Assembly (NCBI RefSeq): GCF_037975245.1 | Contig: NC_092569.1 | Coordinates: forward strand, 14,838,501-14,902,500 | DNA length: 64,000 nt | DNA from: Apostichopus japonicus | Lineage: Eukaryota > Echinodermata > Holothuroidea > Aspidochirotida > Stichopodidae | Direction of reading: 5' to 3' | In this document: one piece after another, positions 1 through 13,200 of the stretch | Numbering within the stretch: position 1 is the stretch's first letter | How the letters are laid out: every line of letters begins with the position of its first letter | Notes under the pieces: model-generated | What the model was told of the DNA's origin: nothing | What the model saw: the letters and a program-made list of their open reading frames with translations, nothing else | Database searches by the model: none | Made by a program: the position numbers and the translations under genes

Positions 1-1073
1 TCAATGCTTACTGGAAGGACACTGAAAATCTGTAGGAATGTTCACAGTGCATTCACCAGTATTTTTTTTCTCTCAATCCAAAAACATTTATGTCACTCTT
101 CACAAAAACCAGAAAATGTCCCCAGAGTTTTTAGATTGAACACAGATGGGTGTGACACATGAAACGATAAAAGTTTGCCCTTAAAGAAAGCAAGACAAAG
201 AAAGAAGAATAGAAAGTGCATCCTTACTGTACCCCTAACAGTACATGGATGGATGTTTTAGGGTTATTTAATGGACAGTTTTATCACCCTCTGTTCATTC
301 TTTAAAAGTGATTCCATACAGCTAGTTTTAGGCCATTAAAACTCCCATAATGTCAGTCACTGATAAGAACCTGAGCTTTTGTGTGGACAGTAGTATCGTA
401 GACAACAAAAAATTCATATCATAAAAATTGATCTCTAAACTTTCATAAAAGTGAGTTACTCCAGATATATGTTTGATGAGACATTTATCACAATGGTCAG
501 GCCTATCTCTCTCTCTCTATGGTCTCAAGAGTAATGGACCCAGGTTTTGTCTGCTGATGGTAATCGTTACTTTTGACAGCAAACTTTACTGTTTTGGCAA
601 CACCAATTAAGTTAGTAATGAGAAACATGCCTGGGAAGACATATGAGTGCTAACATAGGATTTGCAGGCACCTACGAATGGAACAAACGGGTGGGGTGGA
701 AAGGGGCGCACTTAGAGGTGGGACAATGGACCAGGTGTGCAGCTTTGGTAACCAACCTGCATGGGGAAGGGGTAAATGAGACAGGGAATGGGCAAGGTGT
801 GAGGGAGGGGTACGCCATGGGTACACCTTCATGAAAAAATTATTTCAAAATTAAATTATCCATGGAGTTATCTGCAAATCTGTAAATGGCTTTTGGAGGA
901 AAATTTCCAAAAATTCTCTAATTCCCAGGATAGGAACAAGTTAAAACTTTTCACAAATTGAACACTAAATTTGCCCGCCTCTTCAAGACATTCCCAAGCG
1001 TGCTGTCATGGCAACCAAAAGAGCAAAGCTTGGCATATGGTAGTAGATCTCCATTTGCAATCCTCATACTCAC
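1..1073. other. Laminin intron downstream of exon 4
   Basis: This is the intron after exon 4 on the minus strand, beginning with the donor at 1073. I see no coding exon, RNA gene or clear transposon in it. The short open frames here have no recognisable similarity. Confidence 0.6.
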
Positions 1074-1281
1074 GTTCGCATTCATTAGAATTATCCAGCG
1101 TGGCCGGTTTCCACCTTTTCTGCACGTAGCCGGGACAACAGGTCTCGCACTCGGTCCCGCAGGTGTTGTGTGAGCAGGTACAGATGAGACGTCCGTCCAG
1201 GCCGGGCGTGTCGCAGGTGTCCGCGTGTCCGTTGCAGACACAACGTCCACCGATGGAGATGTCTTTGATACTGTAGTAGTA
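1074..1281 (-). CDS. LAMA5: Laminin alpha exon 4: end of LN and first LE module
   Basis: This exon has 208 nt and ends in phase 1. The acceptor is TGCACAG and the donor is GCGAAC followed by GTGAGT. It encodes [20 protein letters not shown] and then the cysteine-rich run [19 protein letters not shown] and KRWKPA, ending DNSNECE. The spacing of cysteines is that of the first laminin-type EGF module after the LN domain. The following exons lie beyond the left edge. Confidence 0.95.
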
Positions 1282-4200
1282 CTGTGCAGAGGAAACAGAA
1301 AAATCATTTAACTTACTGGTTTAGATATTTACGAGTGACGAGCTTACCTGTCTCCTCACAACCCGCTGTTCCTCATCGCCCTAGCCTCGGCAAGGAGGAG
1401 GAGTTGCCTTCACGCCTTTTCTACAAAGAGGAACCACATACGGACTGGTAAGCAGACAGGGAAGCGAGGAGCAAAGCAAATTTGGGTAAATTGGATCGAA
1501 TCCTTCATTTATCTTGAACTAGTTCCTCCTTTTCATTTTTTGATGAGATTTTTAAAATCTGATCTCAATGTGGTTATGTTTTTAAGCCAGTGTCTCCAAC
1601 CAAGCACCAAAAAATGAAATTAAAATTAAAATTTTGTAAATCAATTTTTAACATAATCTCGGGTTCCAAGTTCCAACCATCGTTTAGATATATCTACAGT
1701 GCTAACCTATTCAAATTTTCCCTTTCCTCATTTCTTCCCCCCCTCCTTACCCCCACATCATCCCCACCCCAAATGTTTCTTATTTCTTTTTATTTCTTTT
1801 TTTGGTGTTATTATGTTCTTTTTATACTCTTTTAGCAATAACTGTTTGGAAATATATATTTATAATATATCTCAAGAAAACTAACTGTGGAGTATATACG
1901 AAAAAAGTTTAAATGATGCAGGAAATGATGAAGGACATTTTAGCAAACATGATGGCACATTTTACTCATACTTGTCATCCTGGTAACTGGATGCAAACTT
2001 CTTCCTACAGTAGGTTTATTTTTGTGGTATGGTTCTTTTTAACTTCTTTTTTGTGGAAATCCCCAGAAGACATAACGCCTTCCAGCTCCTCCCACCCGCA
2101 GAGGTAACGGCAGCATGATACGTAGCAAGCGGTACCACAAATTAAACAGTTGTATTCCTGCAGCAATTTTTTTTTTGAAACTATTCAAAATATTGTTTTA
2201 AAATCCCTTCAAGGTAAACCTTGCTTATTGCTGTAACCCAGATTCTGCTGTGAATAAATGAACCTGCAATGTCTGACAAAAGGGTTCCACTTCCAAAGTC
2301 ACAGATTTGGGTCTGAATAAACAAATGTAAATAAATCCTTCTATCGAAGGGGGAAGAGGATGACACAGTACTGAGCTCCGAGGAGATTTTTTTGTTGACA
2401 TTTTATCGGCCTCTGCGGGTACTTGTGTTAACAAACTGCGGTGCTCATTGTCTGTTTCGTGCGTATCTAAGGTTTCCATCTCCGAGGGCGGTAACCCAAG
2501 CTGAAGAGGATTGCTATGTGTCGAGAATGTTACCGGCTCAACTTTTACACCCCTTGGTAAACTTTGGAGAAAGTAAAAACTCTGAGGTACTAGTCTTTAT
2601 TTGTGAATCAGTCTTTTTTGGGGGGATTGTCTGATGGTATGTTACATGTCAAACTGTCAGGTAATGGTGTGCAGTCTCACCGGTGGGACCAATTAAAGCC
2701 AAACACATGGGCAGAAGGTGCAACCAATATGAAACTGATCCTATGAGTAACTTTTCAAGGTAAACCCAGTCGGGCTCAGTGGGGGAGCCCTCACTCATTC
2801 CATGGGATCGAAAGAAGACTGAAGAAGAAGAAGTTAATAAAGCTTGTGTGAAAACATTTCCACCAGGAATATATGCAACATGAAACTTGTAGTCTGGACA
2901 GATCTAAGATATTGTCAGTTACACTCACACGTACATAGTCTACTCAGACCACCAACAAATCACTGTCCTGTTGGTTTGCTGTGAAATGGTATCAACTATG
3001 AACCTCATCCACATATTATCACCGAACCTTCTATAGTAAAATAACTTCTTTTGAAACACAAAACTATGATAATTTTTAATCCAAAGACTCGTTCTTTTTT
3101 TTTTGTTAATCCCTTAGTCTACCACTAATCCTACCATCTTCCTCTTTCTCCAGCTATCATCCCCCATGAGAATACTTTGTGAGAAGATGCAGGGAGATTT
3201 CCTGTTACAAAACAAATCCATACCTGTATTCGAGAAGAAAGGCTAACAATAAACAGCATATATCATTCACCTTCAAAATTCCTCCCTCCCCCCGGCCACC
3301 GCCCCCTCCCCCAAAAAAACATCCAGCCCTTGTTCGAGTTACAAAACCAGATGTGTCTTTAAAATTAACAGGCTTTAACAAATCTCATTTGAAATAATTA
3401 CCCGTCTGGTGACTGTGGGGTCCTGGCGGGCCAGGCCCATCAGATGTCCGAGCAGGGTGTTGGTCCTCTGCAGACGAAGCCTGATGTTGGTGGCTTTGGT
3501 CCATTCTTGAAGCGTCTCTGAGTACGAAAAGTTACCAGAGCCTGGACGTCCATTGACCAAGGACACAACAATCTGTGGAGAGATGAAAGAGGAACACCCT
3601 TGGGTCACCAAATAGATTGTTTTTTGTCACTGTTTAAAGAGAATTAACGGGGAGGGGAGGTAAAAGAATATATGAAAGCATCCGGTTGGACTGTGTTTAA
3701 TTAGATAATACTATATACTGTGCATGTCAATGGTTTGTTGTGGCCTTGCATGTAAATGGAATGAGCGTAGAATGTGAGGGTGGGGTGTGACTGGGGAAGG
3801 ATGAGGAGGGGGAGGGGGGTTGACCTACATTTTCTTAAATTTGTGAATAAACTGTACCATCAGCATATTACAGCTTGGTAAATTAAAAACATGAAACCAT
3901 CACAGAGAAGGGTAAATGTTGAAACGCTCAAATTCGGGACTACTTTAATTAAAACACATCCAATATCATTACAATTTGCATATACTGTACTGTACTTCAC
4001 ATTCACAGTACCAATACATATAAGAAAACTAAGCTTTGTTTCAAAATGTTCCTTTTTTTTTTTTGACAGCCCATACACCTTGATATATACTTCCATTTTA
4101 AATTGTTGCAGAACAAAGCGCGTACCTCTCCATCTTCCAGAGGGACAATGTTTGAATATTCATCAGTTCAATTTTCATATTTCACATGCACAATACCAAT

Positions 4201-7200
4201 ATATACAAGAAACTAGAAGCTTTGTTTCAAAATGTTCCTTCTTTTATTTTGTTTTTACAGCCCATATTCCTTGATATAAAGACTTCCATTTTAATATGAT
4301 GCAGAACAAAATGCGTACCTCTCCGTCTTCCAGAGGGACAATGTTTGAATATTCATCAGTGCAGATGACATCATCGTCGTAAGTGATATCCGAGATGGAC
4401 TTCATCCCAAAGGAGTTCAAACAATCGCTCTCAGACTTAGCAAAGTACTGCCATGGCTGATAGGTGGCTCCGTAGTCCCTGGATCGCTCCAGGATGAACT
4501 GACCCGGGCGTGGCGAGTTGGCACTCTTGATGATGATGTAGGCGACATGGTACAACTGAAAAGATACAAACATGCACAGAGAAAAAAAATAAACTAAAAT
4601 TGTAAAATTATTTATGGTATCAGCATGACACTGCTTGGGCAAGTTTGTATGTCAAGTTTGGGCACACTTAAGGCCCGGTCACACTACAGCGATATTTTAT
4701 CGGAATACGGTCCGATTTTTCCGATTTTAGGCTGAAGAGTGAGGTTTGTGGTAGTGAATGTAATGAATGCAGTGGAATATTCGAATACCTACTCCAAATC
4801 TGAGGGGTTCTGGAACTGACTACATTCTGAAGTGACGTCACATCGAAAACCGATAAAAATCGGAAGAGAAATCGGATAGCTATCCGATAAAAGGAAACGG
4901 AGTCAATATCAAAAGTTAGGAGAGGGCTATTCCACATCGGAATGGCTCAACAGATAGCAAATCAGGTCCTTTATCACAGTGGCTAGAAGACCCGAACGAA
5001 AAACTGGCTGTTTCGATTCCTCCGGGAAAATCGGATAGTATTCCGATAAAAAATCGGTATAGTGTGACCGGGCCTTTAGCCTGCCAGAGTGTACATTGGG
5101 CCCAATAGAACATATATATAATTGATATTATACAGTATCAAATAAGTGTTGTACAGAGTCAACCAGCCACACTATGAACTTAATCCCTTTGAGATTTTAG
5201 TATCATACGGTTTCACAAAATAGATCGAAATAACAATTTAAGGAACTATGGAAATACGTATAGAGATATTAAATTCCTAACCTTTGGGGGTTAGGAGGGT
5301 GGATGGAAGGCAATCAATCTCTACCTCAACTCAAAATTATTTGTCAGATGTGAAATGACTAATGACTTTTATGAGCATTTAAATAGTTGTTATGACTACA
5401 GTATTCAAACAGAGGGTTTTGGGGGGGGGGGGGCAATCTTTCATATGATTATTACTACCTCTTTTGTCAGAAATGAACCTAACACTACCATACCAAAAAT
5501 CTACAGCTCTCATACCCTTATTCATCATCCCCCCCCCCCCTCCCTTAATTGACGTTTATTTCCTATATATTATGTATTTTCATTATACAAGATTGACACC
5601 AAACTGGAACAAATGGCCTCCATAAATCACTTGGATCTCCTTGGAGCAAGTTCTAAACAAGTGTCTGTTTCTAAAAAAGAGTGAAACTTTCAAAGGGAGA
5701 ATTGTGGTTTGACCCCATAGGGTCAGGAGATACACCCCTCTGGCTAACTTACAACTAATAATCACCACATGTTTGTGAGCAACTCTTGTTTTTGAGTAAC
5801 TTTTCTGCTTTCTTGTGGTTTCTTTCTTATATTTTTTTTTTTACTGCTAAGGGAATCATAAATCCATCATGGTCCACATATGTCAGGAATTTGGAAAGTT
5901 ATGCAGGCCATGTGCATGACTAAGAGCCTAGTCAGAACTTAACTGTGATTCTATAGTGCATCTATCATATATGAAATATTTTCATTTCTAATTTGTTTCT
6001 ATTTTTCTTGTTATAACCAATTGCTGCTAGTCCTTGTTTCTTAACAGATAATTAGGAAAAAAAAAAAGATTTTCTGCAATATTAATATTAAAGAAAACAC
6101 ATCTGTATCAAGAAAAGTATTTATTATCAAAAATTGTAACAATTGAAACTGTCTCTCTCTCTGTTTTATGATTTTAGTGTATTCTGTCTTGGAAATTTTC
6201 AGTTTTTTCTTTTCTTTAATACTTTTCTCTTTGGGGGTGCAGGGTGGGGCTTGGGGAGCCAGTGAGTTGTCAGTGTCAGGTGAGAGGAGTTAGAAATGGG
6301 TGGGTAGTTCCAACTGCTCACCAACTAATGGTTCCTGAATCTACTAATGTACAGGTTTCTGCAATCCATATGGACTTCCAATTGATCATTCCAACCCTCT
6401 TATTTCAAAACTTGGAAAAAGTTACAGCTGGTAACCCATCATGTTACAAATGAAATAGCACTGGACAGATTAAACCACTTGCCTCCACAAAATGGAATAA
6501 ATTTACTGTAGTAATTAAACACTATTGATTTCATTTCATATATTTTGTTTTTTTTTCTCAATATATATGCTTTTATGAATATGAATATGCTTTTAAACAA
6601 TAATTATAATTTTAATTGTACAAGGAGAAAGTAAAGTGGTCTAAAAAACCATAATAGTCTTAACGAGTAGGTCCGATCACCAAACGGGAAGAAAAATAAA
6701 TGAACATCAATGGATTAAAGTAAACAGTATGAATAAGTTTCTTTCAACATTGGCCACTCCCAAGAACAATACAGTCAATTACTGTACAGTTCACTCTGTT
6801 AATCTGTGTGTGAAGTGTCAAACTTACAAAACTAACAGTAAATATCCTTTGGGGTAATGAATCATATATACCAAGTGAAGATGTGGTTTATATTTTGTAG
6901 TTAACTACTGTACAACTAGATCGGGGTATAGATCAGCCACAGTGTCAAACAGGAAACAATCACGGTACCACAAACAGGAAGAGGAATGGACAATCTAATC
7001 ATAGATAACTTTTGCAAGTGCATATTTAACCAACCCCAGAATCCTGTCAACCTTCAAAGACAGGAAGTTAATAACACAGCGGCCCCAAAACAGATCTGTT
7101 CCAGCTTTGGGAAACAGGGAGCGGGATCAATGCTAAGTGTTGTCAAAACTGTCGTCTGGGGTGGAACCACGCCCGAGTGAAAACCATTGCTATGATAATG

Positions 7201-10200
7201 ATTGGGGGAGGCTGTGACTCCCCATCTGCCCCATCCTCCCCCCACCACACATACACTACACACAACATAAACAGTCAACCTTTTCCTTCCATCTTTTTAT
7301 CTTTGTCGGTAAGAAAAATCCTCGCACGATGAAACAATTGAGGCTGGGTCACTTCCTACGAAGGGAAGGAAGTTGGTTATTACAGTGTCTGGAATTAAGA
7401 TCCACGATAGCTAACAGGTACACTATAGGTCTGGTTCCCACAGTCTACACTCTACAGTGTGTTGTTTTATCAACTTTCAAGAAATGACACAAAAAAACAG
7501 TTCTCACAGTTTACAGGCTAGGCATCTCAACACATGAATTTTGCTGAAAAGTGAACTGCAATATACTGTATATATATCTTTTATTTTACTTTCAAATATT
7601 CAAACACCATTTTCCAGGGTAAGTTTTTCCCATGGATGGTTATTTGAATTCAGTGGAAACATTCAATCACCAAACTGAATCTCAGTGAGAAGTGAAGAGG
7701 GGTATAGGGAGAATGGGGTTTGCTTTTTGTGTGTGTTTGGGGGGGGATGGAACTTATGAATAGTGGCAGATATACTCTACATTTTCAACTATATTGACTT
7801 TAAAAACTACTCCAGTAGAGACTAAAGCTTATAATGACAGATTTATAAATATAGAAATTACTGAAACAGGGGAGTGGTATTGCCAGGGCTGGGGCAGCTA
7901 GCCTCCCAGTATAGTCAGCTTCACCCCTCCCCCCCCTCTTCTGGATGACACTAACTTTGTCAACAATTCCATTTTATTTACTATCAGTCTGAACTTTATT
8001 TGCTAGTCTTCTTTACTCAGATTACTCATTTACTAGTCTGCTTTATTATTTGTTTATTTATTTATTGCTAACCTGCAGGAGCCTGCTGTGCACAGGCTAG
8101 CTTTGACAAGGCTTCCCTTCCCTCCCCCAACCCCACTCCCCACCAAACCCCAACCCCACTCCCTCCCAAACCCACTCCCCCTGCAAACAGCAACTTGCTC
8201 TGCTGCATCCAAGGTCAGATTTCTTCAAAACTTTAAAAACAGTCCACCAAGAAACAATACTAAATGCTGCTCTTTTAATACTAGGGTGTCATGTGACGTA
8301 CTGCGACAAACCATATTTACCTGACATCCTCTCAATTTTTGAGTTAATTTACATATATCCACAGACCTTTAACAGTATGAACTAGAGAACGGTGACCTCG
8401 AACAGTGAACACTTCTTATGCACCTTAATTTTGAATTGAATGAATTACCAAAGTTTAGTTGTATCATACTATCAATACCAACCATAATGTGGTTAAAGCA
8501 CAGGGGGAAAAACATGTTATCATAAATCAATAAAAATCAAGCCAGAAACAATTAAGTTATCCATGAAATTAAGTTATCCCATGAAAGAGCTGGATTTGGT
8601 ATTAAATCCATGATGAAACAAGAGCATCAAATGTAGGGGAGGACAAAATTTTATTTATTGGCCGGAACTGTCCATATGACTTGTTCAAATACGTGATCAA
8701 CAAATGGTAAGAATTTAGGAAAACACATAGCTCTTTTAGTACAGTCACTGATGATGGGTATATTCAATTATATATGACCAGTGAGTTTGTTTAATATCAC
8801 ATTTGCTGCATATAAGTTTGCAATAACTTTTATTCATGCAGAGCAAAGATTTCAAGTGGGACAGCTAGTTCAAAGTAAGGTAACTTGACAATTTATTTTT
8901 CTCTACTAACACTTATTGAATTACAGAATCTCCACAGAAATTATAGCTAGAGCTGTAAATTGTCATAAATATACTTGCTTCTGATGTTACATCAAATGAT
9001 AATTTGCAAGTGCGAAAAATTAATCGCTTCCTCTAAAGGATGTTAGACCTCTGAGTTTGTCTGTCACAACAGGATATGTTGGTTGGCAATTCATTAGCTA
9101 AGCAGGGAGCTCACTACTCTAAGCAGCTCCCTGAGCTAAGTACGCTCAGTAGCATTAATACAGTACAGTAACACTGGTGCAGAAACAAAAACAGATATAT
9201 CTGTTTGCAAACATGAGTACTGAAAGATTTGCATGCCAAAAGTATTAAACCTAAAATACACTGAAAAATCCAAGCACTATGTGAAGTGCATGTTTGTTTA
9301 GTCCTCCTTTAATACTAAGTTGTAATGGTCTGTGCACCTGTCATGACAGGGTAAATATTATTAAATGGTTGTCACTTTAAAAATAAATCAAGTTTAAGAA
9401 ACGTATTACACCTCCTTTTAAGAGGTACTAAACAGTAGATATGAAACGCTCAGCACAAATCGACACAGCTCACAATTGTCTAAATCCCCCACAAAGTAAT
9501 GAAGTTGCATTTAATGATTGGAACAATTGTAATATTAAATTGCCTGAGTACAGTAAATGTTTCTATCACCTATTGAAAGGATCACAAATTCCTTGTACTT
9601 TGACAAATGAAAACCCTTGCCAGCAAACTATCATTCCAATTCCCACTCGCCCTATCTTTCCTCAATCTCTCCAGCCCCACCCACACCCCCTCCCCCTCAC
9701 CCACCACACCTCATGAGCAGGGGGTAGGGGGTCCAGCCCCAGGACCTGAGATCAATTAGAGGGGCCCAGGTAAATATGACATAAATAGTTATTTAAATGG
9801 GAGACTTCAAAAGGAGGGCTCAGTGCCCTTTTACCCAGGGGCCCGAGCTGTCTCTTGATACCACCCTTCCCCCCCCCCCTTTCTACTCTCCTTCCTATGC
9901 AGTTTTCTTGAAAACTGACACTACTTTTTAAGAAAAAGTTGCCCAGGAAAAACCTGGACACGAAAACCAAACTACCAAACGACTGATCAGCTCTCACTTC
10001 CAGTCCCCTTGCATCGGGATTGTGACTGTGTGATCATCGTCGGGTGTGCATCACCATTCCCCTCGAAAGGGAACAAATACTACACATGATCTTAGCCAAT
10101 AGGCCGAGAAAACTGACACTATACGTGTATCATCAGTACCTAGATAAATGCTGTAATGGCAATAAACTGCTGAACTGAGCGGCCACACAATAATACCACA

Positions 10201-13200
10201 CATTTTCCACACAATAATACCAATCCTCCAGCTTAGGAAAGAGATTATACACATCAGAGAAGTTGAATACTATTTTAAGATCTCTCCCTCCTACAAGCTG
10301 GAAATCCATCTCTATGACCAAAACCTTTTGTGTATAGCTGAGTAAAATTGTTCAGGGCCTCTTCACCATTCCCCTCCTAATCATGTGTGTGTGTGTTAGT
10401 GTGATTGATAATAGCTTCTTAAATTCCCAGCTTGCTGACCACACCAAACAACTCTCTGTTTGTATAAGCTGCTTGGCCTATTGAATACATACAAATCCCA
10501 CAGAGTGAACAAAACAAGTGGTCAGGCCTTGTTAATCTGTTTGTGGCTGTTAGTGCTCACAGCCCTACAAGGCTGATTCACCCTGGTTGTTGTTTATTGA
10601 TGCCAATCAGTTCATTTCAAACCCTCTCCCTCTCTTGCTACATGTATAGCAATTATAGAGGTCTGTCTGTTCATGGTCCAGGGTCGCTGGGTTTTCTGTG
10701 ATGTAACCAGTCTAATCAACAACCCAATTCAGGATAAGAAAGGCAAAATACAAAACATGAGCATTGCATCATGGGCAGGAACTGTTCGGGATTCACAATT
10801 GGGTGGTCTATTAGCTGAAGTACTGTTATTACTTAGTACTGTTATTAAAGGCTAAAATTACTTTTATCGATGTGTAGGCCTAGCTAAGCAACTGTGCGTA
10901 GGACTGAACAATATGAAATGGTTACCACTGACGTTCTTTGAGGGAATTTAACATTTTCGCCTCTACTATGACTCTGAAATGGGTTAGCCATTAAATATGC
11001 CAACAAAAAAAGACCAGAATGCTGTGTGGCAAATGTAGCTCTAGATAATAAATACAGTGACTAATTGAGTCAATAAATTGAGTCTGGTCAGGAAATATCA
11101 TTGGCAAAGATTCCATTCAAAACTTTAAATGAGGTGATACAGCAATTACAATTATGCTTAAGTTTGCAAAGGAGTGGTCAATCTGTACATGTACAAATTC
11201 CCTCACAGAGGTTACAAGTAAATTATAACCCCTAAGTTTTAAATACTACACATGTAATTTGATGAAACAGAAATTGTTCAAAATGTTAAATCATAAATTT
11301 TCTTGTGTACTGTAGTTTATCCAATGAAAGACAATGTTATTAGATAACAATGTTAAACTTGTAACAAATTCAACCTAAGAAACAATTTAGCAACTTCTTT
11401 TAGTTAGGAGGCATATATCATCTCGAACACACAAGTTCAGCATTATCTTGTATTTCTTACATTAATTACTTTATTTCCATATTATGCTGTATTTTGCTCA
11501 TGACTGTAAAACATCACAAGTTCAGCGTACATCCCACAGTAGCACTAAGACTGCATACATTATTACAGACCTGTCTTGTACCTAGTTAAAATTACAAGCT
11601 GTGGTCAATGAACAGTAAACTATGAAAATTTCCTGGTAAGGAGGTAACAGGCCTTTTTATAAACTATTCTAATTTTACACTGCCTTGTACAGTAATGGTT
11701 TACCACAAGAATGGTATGAAAACTGCAAGATCCACGCTTTCAATGGGTCTTAATGCGAGAAGCTCCAAACCCAAGCATCAGATTGAGTATATATCACAGA
11801 GACTCAGAGACCATTTGTGAACCTGAACAACTCCCAGCAAATCTCTTGAGCAAAATCTTGCTCCATTCGCAAGATTGTTAATTTTTATTCATTTTTGATC
11901 ACACGCACAAAAGATGATAAGTTGGAATTGCTTTTGAGTTAGAGCGTACCATCTTAAATTTATAGACTTTTGTGTCACTTGTCCAACCAAGAAGTTTGTT
12001 TCATTAATTTGTGACACAAGATAAAACATATCTAAGAGAGTGAATACTTGGAAATGCTCCTTAAACCTCAAAATGATTATGACATCAATGGAAATCTGAC
12101 TTTATTTGTCATCACGGTTTGGTCATAAAATAAACCACAGCATTATCCCACAACTTTTGCTGAGATCATCCATGTCCTAGCATGTATACATAGCTATAAT
12201 ATATAAGCCTCATTGTTTATAACCTTCTACCTGGGAACATGTTGAAAAATTGCCCACAACAGTTCTGTTGGTGACCACAAACTCTATGGATGTTTACAAC
12301 ATCTGCAAGTTCCACTAACATTGGAATATTTAAACACCAACCCCAACTTAACAGCTTCATGGTCTGATAACCTGAGATGAACACATTACCAAAAAATATG
12401 GGGGCCCGCGGAAGTATCATTCCGCCCCCCCCCCAGCTTTGCAAGTTAGAAAACCCCTTTTTCATTTCCAAATGAGAAAAAAAATCTCATTTGGAGCACC
12501 AAATTGCATCTAAGGCCAGGTGAAAATGCAAAATTATTTACAAAATGGAGTGGGTGTTGAAGTGTGCTATATTGCACCAAATTGCATCTGAGGCCACCTG
12601 GAAATGCAAAAAATTTCCAAAGTGGAGGGGACCCCCCTTAGACCCCTCTCCCAGGCCGGCCATCAGTCTTCAGCCCCCCCACTCAAAAGTACCTTCCTAC
12701 GCCACTGCACATTACATAACTGTGACCCACAAGTTGGTACAAATTAGACGTTGGTGTACAGCCTGAGCAAAAGTATCCTGAAATTGAGAATACATTAATT
12801 CTCCATTGCATACTTCCATGATCCCCTTATTGACCGTGAGCTTTTCAAAGTGTGTAAAGAATTAAAGATGTATCAATGGTTATCTTAATATTAAAAAAAA
12901 TCAGGGCCGGGATGGGGATACTGTAAGATGGGCTTAGCCTCTAGTAACCTGAGGGTTAATTTGCATCTTCTGAAGCACTGTATAGAACAGACATTTTCTG
13001 AATGCCAGCATGTTCAGAGACACATCAATTTTGACATTAATGATGCCAAGTTTTGACTTCATTCTTGTACTTCAAAAATGTTCATTTCAAACTTTATTCA
13101 AACCAGAAATTATGAACTTGGCTAAATTTTTTGAGTGTGCTGTGTGCTTGAAAATAAAACAGAATCAGCAATTTTCATAACAATTTTAACAACATCAGTT

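Noticed and set aside
4668-5113. Open frames over the MITE at 4671-5075
   Set aside because: They read through inverted repeats of a non-coding element.
8088-8324. Proline-rich open frame
   Set aside because: It comes from a C-rich low-complexity tract in a laminin intron and has no splice context or similarity.
9716-9890. G/C-rich block with GGGGGTCCAGCCCC and a C run
   Set aside because: It resembles subterminal parts of the hAT-like elements, but I could not find paired ends or duplications.
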